DNA from: Hyphomicrobiales bacterium
GTDB taxonomy: Bacteria > Pseudomonadota > Alphaproteobacteria > Rhizobiales > Rhizobiaceae
Assembly (NCBI GenBank): GCA_900466005.1
Contig: UEGQ01000007.1
Coordinates: 1 to 64,000 of the forward strand
Direction of reading: 5' to 3'
Length of the DNA stretch: 64,000 nucleotides
The notes beneath the pieces were generated by a model. That model worked only from the letters and a program-made list of their open reading frames with translations. It ran no database searches and had not been told where the DNA came from. Of the stretch, positions 40,210 to 49,511 are shown piece by piece. Both the position numbers and the translations under genes were made by a program. Positions within the stretch are counted from its first letter, which is position 1. Each line of letters opens with the position of its first letter.

Positions 40210-40770
40210 TTACCGCGAATCCAGGATCGCGTTCAGTTCGTCGATCTGGGCGGCAGTCAGCGTCAGGCCGAAACCCGCCTCCAACTGGTCGACCGCTGCG
40301 TCGAGAGCGGCGGTCTGGGCGGCGGGATCCTCGAGCCCGAGCGCTGCGGCGCGGGCTTCCTGGTAGGTCGCCACCTTGCCGACGGCCGAATTCGGGGAGG
40401 CGAACATGCGCGCGACCGGCGAGGCATGGGCGGCGTTGAGCGGGCCGAGTTCGTCCGCGCCGACCGTTTCCGTCTCCGTTTCCTTGACCTTCGCCGGCTT
40501 GGTTCCGAGCTTGCCATGGGCACTGCCCTTGCCGGACTTTTCGCTGGCGTGACTGTTGCCGTTGCCGCCGCCGTTGCCGCCACCATGACCGCCACCATTG
40601 CCGCCGCCGTTTCCACCCCCGTTTCCACCCCCGTTTCCGCCGCCATGACCGCCGCCGTTTCCATTGCCGGCAAGCGCCTGGTCGACGAAGCCGAAGCCGC
40701 CCGCGGGCGGCATCTCCAATGCGACGGCGAGGGCGGCCGTGCAGACCGCAATGCGCGCAAAGTGTTTCAT
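40210..40770 (-). CDS. Exported glycine/asparagine-repeat protein
   Basis: This 186-residue protein has a signal-like N-terminus, then a low-complexity block of GGG triplets separated by N or H (about residues 35-73), a basic/acidic linker, and a C-terminal ~75-residue helical part (TYQEARAAALGLEDPAAQ). The start at 40770 (MKHFARIAV) has GGAGG five bases upstream. No function is recognised. The DNA of the block is a degenerate 12-base tandem repeat (40555-40680), prone to length change. Confidence 0.75.
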   Translation of the reverse strand: MKHFARIAVCTAALAVALEMPPAGGFGFVDQALAGNGNGGGHGGGNGGGNGGGNGGGNGGGHGGGNGGGNGNSHASEKSGKGSAHGKLGTKPAKVKETETETVGADELGPLNAAHASPVARMFASPNSAVGKVATYQEARAAALGLEDPAAQTAALDAAVDQLEAGFGLTLTAAQIDELNAILDSR

Positions 40771-41163
40771 CGGAACCTCCATTGTCGTGTTTCCCACCTT
40801 CTTCGTTACAGTGCCGGGATGCCTGCCCTTCTTCCGGGGGCCTTGCAAACCTCGGCCGCGGCGCTCCTCATGGATCAAAAGGAAGGATACGAACATTAAT
40901 ATGGCATGAAGAATTTGGCCGCAAAGCAACCGGCTTTCCGGCCAAAACGCTTGCAGTCGCCGCTCTCCCCAAAAATTAGGGTATCGCCGAGGTGTGGCGG
41001 GGGCGGTGTTCTCCCCGCTCTCATGGGAGAGGGGGCGGCGGGGCGTATCGCACCGTTTCGTTGTCGATCGAAGCTCGAACTTGGTCGTGGATCCTCGGGT
41101 CAAGCCCGAGGATGACGGAGGCTGCGGGAGGTGGCGAAGGCGGCTTCTGCCGTGGCAGCGGCT
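40771..41163. other. Non-coding region between the glycine-repeat gene and the orphan gene
   Basis: This 393-bp stretch contains the upstream region of the glycine-repeat gene, an AT-rich patch around 40895-40912 that could hold its promoter, and the palindromic element at 41091-41113. No convincing gene is seen. Confidence 0.5.
41091..41113. repeat. Palindromic dispersed-repeat-like element
   Basis: ATCCTCGGG (41091-41099) pairs with CCCGAGGAT (41105-41113) around TCAAG, flanked by GTGG and GACGG. Sequences of this form are common, dispersed intergenic palindromes in Rhizobiales genomes (recalled, not searched). It could double as a terminator for the minus-strand orphan gene just to its right. 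Confidence 0.55.
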
Positions 41164-41955
41164 TTACCAGCCTTGACCGAAGCTCATCTCAAGTCGTCCG
41201 GCATTCGCCTTTTCCTCGATTAGAAAAACCAGTTTCGGTATCGATTCGTAGTTGATGCCTAAGTTGTTCAATGCGTTATAGACGTGCTGAGTTGTTATTG
41301 CAGGCGGAATAAACGCCTGCACCCCGCGCGCATAGCCGTATGCAGAACCAACAATCGCGTAGAAGACAGTCCAGTTTAGTGCGCTACTGAGAGCCTCGTG
41401 TTCGCCGCGTTGCCATTCGCTGGTTTGTTCACAAATCTTCGCGAGCGGGCGCTTCTGGTCCCTTGCGATAAGAACTTGGTACATCCTAAAGAGTTGGGCC
41501 AACCTCTTCTGAGAGAGAGTGTCTGAGTGCTCTATAGATTTTTTTAGAACCTCTATGATGTCGTCGCTTATATATTGAAGCTCTTCCAGTTCTTCATTTT
41601 TTAGAAGAAGAGATTGGTCGAAGTTTCTTTTTGAATTATTCGCTGCAATCTCGGATAATCGAGAGAGCGCTATGGGTAGAAGCGCAATCGCCGCAGCAAG
41701 AGCACGTGAGCGGCGTTCTTCATCAGCATCAATGTTTTGCTGTATTTGTGATGTGACACCTTTTAGTGCAAGATAGCCCACGAACAGAGCAGCAGACGCA
41801 CCGATGATTGCTGCACACAATGTTGTTCGATTAGTGCTTTCTTTCACAATGTCAAGTTGCCAGAAAATGACAAGAAAAAAGATCGTTGCGAGGAATGCGC
41901 CCAAGGCGATTCCGTCAAGATGGCTTCCACGCCACGATGTCTGTTTCTTCTTCAT
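41164..41955 (-). CDS. AT-richer orphan membrane-anchored coiled-coil protein
   Basis: This 263-residue protein has two membrane helices (about residues 14-34 and 48-68) and then a charged helical region likely to form a coiled coil (residues 70-170). Codon use and base composition are markedly AT-richer than in all neighbours, which suggests recent transfer. The start at 41955 (MKKKQTSWRG) is preferred to an ATG at 41988. No family is recognised. Confidence 0.7.
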   Translation of the reverse strand: MKKKQTSWRGSHLDGIALGAFLATIFFLVIFWQLDIVKESTNRTTLCAAIIGASAALFVGYLALKGVTSQIQQNIDADEERRSRALAAAIALLPIALSRLSEIAANNSKRNFDQSLLLKNEELEELQYISDDIIEVLKKSIEHSDTLSQKRLAQLFRMYQVLIARDQKRPLAKICEQTSEWQRGEHEALSSALNWTVFYAIVGSAYGYARGVQAFIPPAITTQHVYNALNNLGINYESIPKLVFLIEEKANAGRLEMSFGQGW

Positions 41956-42063
41956 TTCCACGAAATACCAAACGAGAACCCGCGGCAAACCTAATCACCG
42001 CGGGGCTATCTTATCTCATATCAGGCGAGGGAAAATATAAATCTCCACCTATCCCTGTAATCC

Positions 42064-45000
42064 TCAGCTGCAGCCGCTGGTCGCCCCGCACGTGTCGCAC
42101 TTCTCGCAGGTGCCGTTGCGCACCATGGTGAAGTTCTGGCACTCCGAGCACATGTTGCCGGTGTAGCCCTGGGCGATCGAGCGCATGCGGCGCTCGGCCT
42201 CGACCTTCTTCGCCTCCGCCTTGGCCGATGCCGCATCGGCGGCGGCCTTGTCGGAGAAGAGGGCGGTCTTTTCCTGGCCGCTCTCGTCGGTCACCGTCTC
42301 GGCCTCGATCTCCTCGGCGAGTTCGGCGGCGCGCTCCTCGTAGTCCCGCTTGAAGGAGACGATCTCGGAGGTGGAGATCGCGACCGTCGTGTCGAGCTTG
42401 CGGGCGGCGGAGCCGGCAAACGCCGTCACATTGCCGCCGGCGGATGCCTTGGCGGGAGCGGCGGTCGAGGCACCCTTCGGTTCGGAGAGCGACCGGTCGA
42501 CGCCCGTGCCGCCGACCAGCGTCGGCTTGTAGCCGCGGGTCCAGCCGGTGGAGACGAGGTTGGTCTTGCCCTCCTTGATGCCCTTGCCGAGCGCGGTGTT
42601 GGAAAAATCCGACGTGTCGACATGGGCGAGATCGTGGCGGCCGAGATAGGAGACGGCGAGTTCGCGGAACACGTAGTCGAGGATCGACGTCGCGTTCTTG
42701 ATCGCGTCGTTGCCGATGACCATGCCGGCCGGCTCGAACTTGGTGAAGGTGAAGGCCTCCACATATTCCTCGAGCGGCACGCCGTATTGCAGGCCGAGCG
42801 AGATGGCGATGGCGAAGTTGTTCATCATCGCACGGAAGGCGGCCCCTTCCTTGTGCATGTCGATGAAGATCTCGCCGATGCGGCCGTCACCGAACTCGCC
42901 GGTGCGCAGATAGACCTTGTGGCCGCCGACGGTCGCCTTCTGGGTATAGCCCTGGCGGCGGTTCGGCAGTTTCTCGCGTTCGCGGGTGACGCGCTCGATG
43001 ACCCGCTCGATGATCTTCTCCGTGACCGTCACGGCCTGGGCGGCGGCCGGCTGCTGGATGAGATCCTCGATGGCGTCCTCGTCTTCCTCGTCCTCGACCA
43101 GCGCGGAATTGAGCGGCTGCGAGAGCTTGGAGCCGTCGCGATAGAGCGCGTTCGCCTTCAGCGCGAGCTTCCAGGAGAGCATGTAGGCGCTGCCGCAATC
43201 CTCGACGGTCGCCTCGTTCGGCATGTTGATCGTCTTGGAGATCGCACCCGAGATGAACGGCTGGGCAGCCGCCATCATGCGGATGTGGCTTTCGACCGAG
43301 AGGTAGCGCTTGCCGATCTTGCCGCACGGATTGGCGCAGTCGAAGACCGGCAGGTGCTCGGCCTTGAGGAAGGGGGCGCCTTCCAGCGTCATCGCGCCGC
43401 AGATGTGGATGTTGGCAGCCTCGATCTCCTTCTTCGAGAAGCCGACGTGCTCCAGGAGGTTGAAGCTCATGTCGGAAAGCTGCTCGTCGGTGACCTTCAG
43501 CGTCTCCTTCAGGAAGTCGGCGCCGAGCGTCCACTGGTTGAAGGCGAACTTGATGTCGAAGGCGCTCTTCAGCCCGGCGTTGACGGCGGCGATCTTCTCG
43601 TCGGAGAAGCCCTTGGCCTTGAGCGTGCCGGGGTTGACGCCCGGTGCCTGGTTGAGATTGCCATGGCCGACCGCATAGGCCTCGATCTCGGCGATCTGGC
43701 TTTCGGAGTAGCCGAGCGTGCGCAGCGCCTCCGGAACGGCACGGTTGATGATCTTGAAGTAACCGCCGCCGGCGAGCTTCTTGAACTTGACGAGCGCGAA
43801 GTCGGGCTCGATGCCGGTGGTGTCGCAGTCCATCACGAGGCCGATCGTGCCGGTCGGCGCGATGACCGAGACCTGGGCGTTGCGGTAGCCGTGCTTCTCG
43901 CCGAGTTCCAGCGCCTTGTCCCAGGCAGCCGTCGCATGGGCAATCAGCGCCGCGTCGGTGCAGTCGGCATGGATCAGCGGAACCGGGTTGACCGACAGAC
44001 CCTCATAGCCTTCGGAAAGACCATGAGCGGCGCGGCGATGGTTGCGGATGACGCGCAGCATCTGTTCGCGGTTCGGCTGGTAGCCCGGGAAGGGGCCGAG
44101 TTCCGAGGCGATCTCGGCGGACGTCGCATAGGAGACGCCGGTCATGATCGCGGTCAGCGCGCCGCAGATGGCGCGGCCCTCGGCGGAGTCGTACGGGATG
44201 CCAGAGGACATCAGGAGGCCGCCGATATTTGCGTAGCCGAGGCCGAGCGTGCGGTACTCGTAGGAGAGTTCGGCGATCTGGCGCGACGGGAACTGCGCCA
44301 TCATCACCGAGACTTCGAGCACGACGGTCCACAGACGCACGGCATGTTCATAGTCGCCGATTGCGATCTTGCCGGTCTTGGCGTCCTTGAACTGCAGAAG
44401 GTTGAGCGAGGCGAGGTTGCAGGCCGTGTCGTCGAGGAACATGTATTCCGAGCACGGGTTCGACGCGCGGATCGGACCGGCGGCCGGGCAGGTATGCCAG
44501 TCGTTCATCGTCGTGTTGAAATGCAGGCCCGGATCCGCCGACGCCCAGGCGGCGTAGGAGATCTTCTCCCACAGGTCACGCGCCTTCAGCGTCTTCATGA
44601 CGCGGCCGTCCTTGCGGGCGGTCAGGTTCCATTCGCCGTCGTTTTCAACGGCGCGCAGGAAGTCGTCCTTCAAGGAGACGGAGTTGTTGGAGTTCTGGCC
44701 GGAGACGGTGAGATAGGCTTCCGAATCCCAGTCGGTGTCGTAGGTCTTGAACTCCATGTCCTTGTAGCCCTGCTGGGCGAACTGGATGACCCGCTTGATG
44801 TAGCTTTCCGGAACCTGGTCCTTCTTGGCGGCGCGGATTTCGCGCTTCAGCGCCGGGTTCTTGTTGGGATCGAAGCAGTCTCCGTTGTCGGCCTCGCAGT
44901 TGACGCAGGCCTTCATGATCGCCTTCAGGTGCCGGGCGACCATCTTCGAGCCGGTGACGAGGGCGGCCACCTTCTGCTCTTCCTTGACCTTCCAGTCGAT

Positions 45001-45879
45001 GTATTCCTCAATGTCCGGATGGTCGATGTCGACGACGACCATCTTGGCGGCGCGCCGCGTCGTACCGCCCGACTTGATGGCGCCCGCAGCGCGGTCGCCG
45101 ATCTTGAGGAAGCTCATGAGGCCGGAGGACTTGCCGCCGCCCGAGAGCTTCTCGCCTTCGCCGCGCAGGTAGGAGAAGTTGGAGCCGGTGCCGGAGCCGT
45201 ATTTGAAGAGGCGCGCTTCACGCACCCAGAGGTCCATGATGCCGCCCTCGTTGACGAGGTCGTCCTCGACCGACTGGATGAAGCAGGCATGCGGCTGCGG
45301 ATGCTCGTAGGCCGATTTGGACTTGACGAGCTTGCCGGTGAAGGGGTCGACATAGAAATGGCCCTGGCCGGGACCGTCGATGCCGTAGGCCCAGTGCAGG
45401 CCGGTATTGAACCACTGCGGCGAGTTCGGCGCGACGCGCTGGGTGGCGAGCATGTAGGCGAGTTCGTCGCGGAAGGTGAGGGCGTCTTCTTCCGACGAAA
45501 AATACTTGCCCTTCCAGCCCCAGTAGGCCCAGGTGCCGGCGAGACGATCAAAGACCTGACGGGCGTCGGTTTCCGCGCCGTAGCGCTCTTTCTCCGGCAG
45601 TGCCTTCAGGGCTTCGGTGTCCGGAACGGACCGCCAGAGGAAGGAGGGAACGTCGTTCTCCTCGACCTTCTTGACGATCTTTGGAACGCCGGCCTTGCGG
45701 AAATACTTCTGCGCCAGCACGTCGGTCGCGACCTGGCTGAACTGCGCAGGCACGTCGATGTCGGCAGCCCGGAAGACCGTCGAGCCATCGGGGTTCTTGA
45801 TTTCACTCACCGCCTTGCGGAATTCGATCTCCGCATAGGGCGACTGACCCGGCTTGGTAAATCGGCGTTCGATGCGCAT
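42064..45879 (-). CDS. nrdJ: Vitamin B12-dependent (class II) ribonucleotide reductase
   Basis: This 1271-residue enzyme makes deoxyribonucleotides with or without oxygen using adenosylcobalamin. It has the class II core ([18 protein letters not shown], and the cysteine-bearing active-site strands), a long insertion typical of the large NrdJ form, and a C-terminal cysteine cluster CSECQNF...[14 protein letters not shown] that can bind zinc or act as the reducible tail. The start at 45879 ([12 protein letters not shown]) is preferred over an ATG at 45936. NrdR-box-like sites lie 122-168 bases upstream. Confidence 0.95.
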   Translation of the reverse strand: MRIERRFTKPGQSPYAEIEFRKAVSEIKNPDGSTVFRAADIDVPAQFSQVATDVLAQKYFRKAGVPKIVKKVEENDVPSFLWRSVPDTEALKALPEKERYGAETDARQVFDRLAGTWAYWGWKGKYFSSEEDALTFRDELAYMLATQRVAPNSPQWFNTGLHWAYGIDGPGQGHFYVDPFTGKLVKSKSAYEHPQPHACFIQSVEDDLVNEGGIMDLWVREARLFKYGSGTGSNFSYLRGEGEKLSGGGKSSGLMSFLKIGDRAAGAIKSGGTTRRAAKMVVVDIDHPDIEEYIDWKVKEEQKVAALVTGSKMVARHLKAIMKACVNCEADNGDCFDPNKNPALKREIRAAKKDQVPESYIKRVIQFAQQGYKDMEFKTYDTDWDSEAYLTVSGQNSNNSVSLKDDFLRAVENDGEWNLTARKDGRVMKTLKARDLWEKISYAAWASADPGLHFNTTMNDWHTCPAAGPIRASNPCSEYMFLDDTACNLASLNLLQFKDAKTGKIAIGDYEHAVRLWTVVLEVSVMMAQFPSRQIAELSYEYRTLGLGYANIGGLLMSSGIPYDSAEGRAICGALTAIMTGVSYATSAEIASELGPFPGYQPNREQMLRVIRNHRRAAHGLSEGYEGLSVNPVPLIHADCTDAALIAHATAAWDKALELGEKHGYRNAQVSVIAPTGTIGLVMDCDTTGIEPDFALVKFKKLAGGGYFKIINRAVPEALRTLGYSESQIAEIEAYAVGHGNLNQAPGVNPGTLKAKGFSDEKIAAVNAGLKSAFDIKFAFNQWTLGADFLKETLKVTDEQLSDMSFNLLEHVGFSKKEIEAANIHICGAMTLEGAPFLKAEHLPVFDCANPCGKIGKRYLSVESHIRMMAAAQPFISGAISKTINMPNEATVEDCGSAYMLSWKLALKANALYRDGSKLSQPLNSALVEDEEDEDAIEDLIQQPAAAQAVTVTEKIIERVIERVTREREKLPNRRQGYTQKATVGGHKVYLRTGEFGDGRIGEIFIDMHKEGAAFRAMMNNFAIAISLGLQYGVPLEEYVEAFTFTKFEPAGMVIGNDAIKNATSILDYVFRELAVSYLGRHDLAHVDTSDFSNTALGKGIKEGKTNLVSTGWTRGYKPTLVGGTGVDRSLSEPKGASTAAPAKASAGGNVTAFAGSAARKLDTTVAISTSEIVSFKRDYEERAAELAEEIEAETVTDESGQEKTALFSDKAAADAASAKAEAKKVEAERRMRSIAQGYTGNMCSECQNFTMVRNGTCEKCDTCGATSGCS

Positions 45880-46000
45880 CTGCCTTCGTCCCTCGTTGTT
45901 CGGCGCCAGACGGCGCGACAAATCCCGTCCGGCCACTCGGTTCGACGCGTGCAGCCGGTCTCACTTCATATTGTTCAGGTGAATCATTCCTGTGATGATC

Positions 46001-46016
46001 GACCTGTATCTTGTGG
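46001..46016 (-). promoter_or_regulatory. Weak second NrdR-box-like site
   Basis: The 16 bases match about 10 of 16 positions of the NrdR consensus (acaCwAtATaTwGtgt), mainly in the half TATCTTGTGG. Its value lies in the position: its start is 31 bases from the start of the strong box at 46032, which is the usual spacing of tandem NrdR boxes. Confidence 0.4.
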
Positions 46017-46031
46017 TGAATGTGGCTGCAA

Positions 46032-46047
46032 ACACTAAATATAGTAT
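46032..46047 (-). promoter_or_regulatory. NrdR box upstream of nrdJ
   Basis: On the minus strand the site reads ATACTATATTTAGTGT and matches 14 of 16 positions of the NrdR consensus (acaCwAtATaTwGtgt). NrdR is the ATP/dATP-sensing zinc-finger repressor of ribonucleotide reductase genes. It lies 153 bases before the nrdJ start, and the TATATT inside it could be part of a promoter. Confidence 0.65.
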
Positions 46048-46465
46048 TAACAGTTTATTTCCGCCAGTCCCCGCATCGCGCTTTGGCAGAAAATTTCACG
46101 CACGAATACCTGTAGGTTGCGCCCACGTCATGTGAACTGCCCCCTCGCTTCGCATCGCGATTTTTTTGGAACGAACCGGTCTCGTTAATCCCGGTCCAGC
46201 CGCCGCCGCAACATAAGAATGTATTAACTTTGAAACGGCCGATTCCGTCAAGGGCTGGTTTGCGTCGAAATGGTTAACACCACATCTTGTGTGTTCATCT
46301 GTGGAAAACGGGGAAACTGGCGATCTTGATGGAATCATTTGCGTTTTCCGCTGGATCCTCCGGTGACGGGGTGCAAGGGGCGGTCCGCTGTCACGTTCTC
46401 GCCGCACGATATCCACGATCGCGTCGATATCTTGCGATAGCAGAGTATTGTAGTTGCACGAGGCG

Positions 46466-46506
46466 CGCGAATGCGTTAGCGACACAACGCATGCGCGAAT
46501 ATTCGC
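46466..46506. repeat. Nested inverted repeats upstream of the exported protein and serralysin genes
   Basis: A 12-bp stem with one mismatch (46466-46477 with 46486-46497, eight-base loop) overlaps a perfect 12-bp palindrome GCGAATATTCGC (46495-46506). There is no T-run. An operator for a dimeric regulator is one reading; the position is 60-100 bases before the exported protein start. Confidence 0.45.
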
Positions 46507-46565
46507 ATTTACGGTCTGCTAAAGGCTGTTTCGTAAGGTGGCAGCCTGATATGCAAGGCCGGATT

Positions 46566-46958
46566 ATGAAGAGGATCGGGAAGCTATTGCCGTTTGTCGT
46601 GGCCACGTCGGTGGCGGGCGGTGCTGGTGCCGAATCACTCGTCTTCGAATGTCGAGCGAAGACAGGCGTCGTTGCGGCGGAAAATTTCCGGCTGGCGTGT
46701 TCGGCCGTCGAGGGCGAGCTTCGCAAGCGTCTCGCTGCTCAATCGCCCGCGTTCGCCGTGCGGCTCGAGGTGATGGCGCTCGACGAGCATCGGATTTCCG
46801 GCAGGCTCTCCTGGCGGCCGGGGCAATCCGGCGGAAGTTTCACACATGGCCCGGCCATCAGCACGAGCATCTCGGATGCTGGGCTGAACGCCCGGACGAT
46901 CGCAAAGTTTGCCCGCGATCTGGTGCAAGTTTCAGACATTGATTTCAACAGGCTTTGA
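46566..46958 (+). CDS. Small exported protein preceding the serralysin gene
   Basis: This 130-residue protein has a signal peptide (MKRIGKLLPFVVATSVAGGAGA, about 22 residues) and two cysteines in the mature part (C28 and C38 region) that could form a disulfide. It lies 18 bases before the metalloprotease gene on the same strand. No family is recognised. Serralysin operons often encode a periplasmic inhibitor of this size, but the inhibitor signature (a G-x-W-x-L start) is not seen, so that role is only a possibility. Confidence 0.65.
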   Translation: MKRIGKLLPFVVATSVAGGAGAESLVFECRAKTGVVAAENFRLACSAVEGELRKRLAAQSPAFAVRLEVMALDEHRISGRLSWRPGQSGGSFTHGPAISTSISDAGLNARTIAKFARDLVQVSDIDFNRL

Positions 46959-46976
46959 CGGTGGGGGTAGCGAAAT

Positions 46977-48713
46977 ATGTCAAGGAACCTGAATAGCGTG
47001 GATGCATTTGAGATGCATGAACGCAGCTATGACCTGCAGGTCATGGACGCCGGCTCCCGTTCGGCAAGCCACGCGTCTTCGGCCGATGAGGACGGGTCCG
47101 ACCAGGTGAACGATGTGTTTGCCGCCTTCTCGACGTCGTTTGCCGGAACGGTCACGAAGGCTGCACTGCCGGTCTACAGCAACGACCAGATCGCCGCGTA
47201 TCTGACGGACGGCTACTGGAATTCGGAGGGTGCGAGTTGGCGCAAGTTCGCCGTCGGCGCCGGCGGGACCATAACCGTCAACATCACGGCATTGACGGCG
47301 TCCGGCCAGCAGTTCGCCAAATGGGCGCTCGAAGCATGGACCGCCGCCTCTGGATTGAAGTTCTCCTACACGACCGGTTCAGCGCAGATCACCTTCGACG
47401 ACACCGGCAGTTACGAGGCCTGGTCCAGCTCCACGACCAGCGGCAACACGATCATTTCCTCTGAAGTCAACATCTCGACTGACTGGATCAACTACTACGG
47501 TCTGACGAAAGACACCTATTCGATGCAGACCTACATCCACGAAATCGGGCACGCGCTCGGCCTCGGACACGCCGGGCCGTACAACGGGAACGCCACCTAC
47601 GGAGTCGACAACGCTTATCTGAATGATTCCTGGCAGGCGACAATCATGTCGTATTTCTCCCAGGACGATAACACCTACGTCGATGCGAGCTTCGCCTGGA
47701 TCATCACGCCGATGATCGCCGACGTTTTGGCGATCCGCGATCTCTACGGCACGACCGCAATCAACTCCGGAAACACGACGTACAGCTATAGCTCCTTTGC
47801 CGGTGGAGACCCCATCGCCGCGACCATCGTCGATACCGGAGGCGTGGATACCATCGATTTCAGTTGGGTGAGTGTCGCTCAGCTGATCGATCTCAATCCG
47901 GAGACCTATTCCGACGTCGCCGGTCTCGTCGGCAATCTCGGCATCGCCCGTGGGACCGTGATCGAGAACGCCATTGGAGGCTCGGGCAGCGACCGGATCT
48001 ACGGCAATGCTGCGGCGAACGTTCTGACCGGCGGCGCAGGGAACGATATTCTGTATGGTCGTGGCGGGAAGGATACCCTGAACGGCGGCGCCGGCAACGA
48101 TATCTACATCATGTCCGATACCGGGGACAGGATCGTCGACGCCAGCGGCGTCGACAAGATCAATGCCTCGGTCAGCATATCGCTGGGATCTTACACCGCC
48201 GTCGAAAACCTCGTCCTCACTGGCTCCGGAAATATCAACGGCCTAGGAAACGGGCTGGCGAACGTGCTCACCGGCAACGGTGGCAACAACGTTCTGAACG
48301 GGGCCGGCGGAAAGGACACCATCAGCGGCGGAGCCGGCGCGGACCGGCTCTACGGGGGGCTCGGCAACGACAAACTGACGGGCGGAACGGGAGCTGACGC
48401 TTTTGTCTTCAACACGACGCTGAATTCGTCGAGCAACGTCGATACGGTCACCGACTTCTCGGTTGCGGATGACACAATCTGGCTGGAAAACGCGGTGTTC
48501 AAGACGCTGACGAAAACCGGAGCACTCGCTTCTTCCGCCTTCTTCGCCAGCACGGCGGGCGTTGCGCACGACTCTAACGACAGGATCATCTACGAGACCG
48601 ACACCGGCAATCTCTACTATGATTCGAACGGCAATGCCGCAGGCGGCCAAGTCCTGTTCGCGCACCTGAAGGCCGGCCTCGCGTTGACCTATCAGGATTT
48701 CCACATCATCTGA
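46977..48713 (+). CDS. Serralysin-family (M10B) RTX zinc metalloprotease
   Basis: This 578-residue protein has no signal peptide. The zinc motif HEIGHALGLGH lies at residues 188-198 with the Met-turn SYFSQ after it. The C-terminal third carries RTX nonapeptides (GGAGNDILYG, GGAGNDIYIM, GGAGADRLYG, GGLGNDKLTG) and then a serralysin-type C-terminal domain. Proteins of this type leave through a type I secretion system and fold on binding calcium outside. No ABC/MFP/TolC-like genes adjoin it, so the exporter must be elsewhere. Confidence 0.92.
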   Translation: MSRNLNSVDAFEMHERSYDLQVMDAGSRSASHASSADEDGSDQVNDVFAAFSTSFAGTVTKAALPVYSNDQIAAYLTDGYWNSEGASWRKFAVGAGGTITVNITALTASGQQFAKWALEAWTAASGLKFSYTTGSAQITFDDTGSYEAWSSSTTSGNTIISSEVNISTDWINYYGLTKDTYSMQTYIHEIGHALGLGHAGPYNGNATYGVDNAYLNDSWQATIMSYFSQDDNTYVDASFAWIITPMIADVLAIRDLYGTTAINSGNTTYSYSSFAGGDPIAATIVDTGGVDTIDFSWVSVAQLIDLNPETYSDVAGLVGNLGIARGTVIENAIGGSGSDRIYGNAAANVLTGGAGNDILYGRGGKDTLNGGAGNDIYIMSDTGDRIVDASGVDKINASVSISLGSYTAVENLVLTGSGNINGLGNGLANVLTGNGGNNVLNGAGGKDTISGGAGADRLYGGLGNDKLTGGTGADAFVFNTTLNSSSNVDTVTDFSVADDTIWLENAVFKTLTKTGALASSAFFASTAGVAHDSNDRIIYETDTGNLYYDSNGNAAGGQVLFAHLKAGLALTYQDFHII

Positions 48714-48741
48714 CGATCTGTGGGTCTCCGTCGAAACGAAC

Positions 48742-48779
48742 ACGAAAGGCGCCGGTGATCTCTCGCCGGCGCCTTTCGT
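48742..48779. terminator. Bidirectional terminator between serralysin and gpt
   Basis: A perfect 14-bp stem, ACGAAAGGCGCCGG (48742-48755) with CCGGCGCCTTTCGT (48766-48779), is extended by GAAC/GTTC complementarity beyond a small mismatch. It lies between convergent stops at 48713 and 48801 and has T-rich arms on both sides. Confidence 0.75.
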
Positions 48780-48800
48780 TTGTTCGGTTTGCGAAGAGCC

Positions 48801-49298
48801 TTAGCCTCTGTGGCCCTTGGCGATCGGTTCCTGATAGGTGAAGCCCATGTCCCAGGGGAAATAGATCCAGGTGTCCTGGCTGACCTCGGTCACGAATGTG
48901 TCGACGGTCGGGACACCCTTCGGCTTGGCATAGACGCAGGCGAAATGCGCCTTGGGCAGCATCGCGCGCACCTCGGAAGCGGTCTTTCCGGTGTCTGTCA
49001 GGTCGTCGACGACCAGAACGCCTTCTCCGCCGTTCTCCATGAGGTCGGCCGTAATCCCCTTCAGCACGTTCATTTCGCCCTGGCTCACATAGTCGTGGTA
49101 GGAGGCGATGCAGACCGTTTCGATAAGGCGGATGTTGAGCTCGCGCGAGATGATTGCAGCCGGAACGAGCCCTCCGCGCGTGATGCACACGATCGCGCGA
49201 AATTCCTGGTTGAGGCCGGCGAGGCGCCAGGCAAGTGCCCGCGCATCGCGATGGAACTGGTCCCAGGAAACGGGAAAGGCTTTATCGGGGAGGGACAT
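48801..49298 (-). CDS. gpt: Xanthine/guanine phosphoribosyltransferase
   Basis: This 165-residue enzyme salvages xanthine and guanine by transferring phosphoribose from PRPP. The PRPP-binding motif [13 protein letters not shown] (about residues 93-105) and the N-terminal [11 protein letters not shown] loop are typical of Gpt. Full length; single gene. Confidence 0.9.
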   Translation of the reverse strand: MSLPDKAFPVSWDQFHRDARALAWRLAGLNQEFRAIVCITRGGLVPAAIISRELNIRLIETVCIASYHDYVSQGEMNVLKGITADLMENGGEGVLVVDDLTDTGKTASEVRAMLPKAHFACVYAKPKGVPTVDTFVTEVSQDTWIYFPWDMGFTYQEPIAKGHRG

Positions 49299-49511
49299 TC
49301 TGGGACTCCGAAAGATGTTCGATCGTGGCAGCGCCGGAGGGCCGGCGGGTTTCGGACGGACGGCCAGAAGCGATCGTCGTCGTGCCGGCGCGCGGCCAAA
49401 AGCACGATTCGCGCGGGCGGTGCCGCGCGAATGTCGCCCCGGGGCTTCTGTCTTCGATCGCTGCTATTACTGGGTTTTGCCGGCGCCTGGCAAGAGCGCC
49501 GCACAAAGCGC

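Larger units (their letters stand above)
45880..46565. other. Long intergenic region nrdJ / small exported protein
   Basis: This 686-bp stretch between divergent genes holds the nrdJ leader with the NrdR boxes, an AT-rich middle, a TGTGGAAAA sequence near 46298 one base from a DnaA box, and the palindromes at 46466-46506. No convincing gene is seen; a minus-strand reading frame at 46096-46485 has no ribosome-binding site or recognisable domain. Confidence 0.5.

Noticed and set aside
40555..40680. CRISPR-like array
   Set aside because: The repeats are 12 bases, in frame, without spacers, and encode a glycine-rich protein block.
45880..46020. B12 riboswitch in the nrdJ leader, suggested by a GAGACCGGCTGC stretch on the minus strand
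   Set aside because: Only the last box-like bases are similar; the upstream conserved core elements and the ~200-base fold are absent. NrdR-box-like sites explain regulation better.
42622..46038. Plus-strand open frame of more than 1100 codons opposite nrdJ
   Set aside because: It is a GC-rich antisense shadow with no family motif, no ribosome-binding site and an arginine/leucine-rich composition typical of such shadows.
46096..46485. Minus-strand open frame of 129 codons in the nrdJ upstream region
   Set aside because: No ribosome-binding site, atypical composition and no recognisable domain; it also covers the palindromic region.
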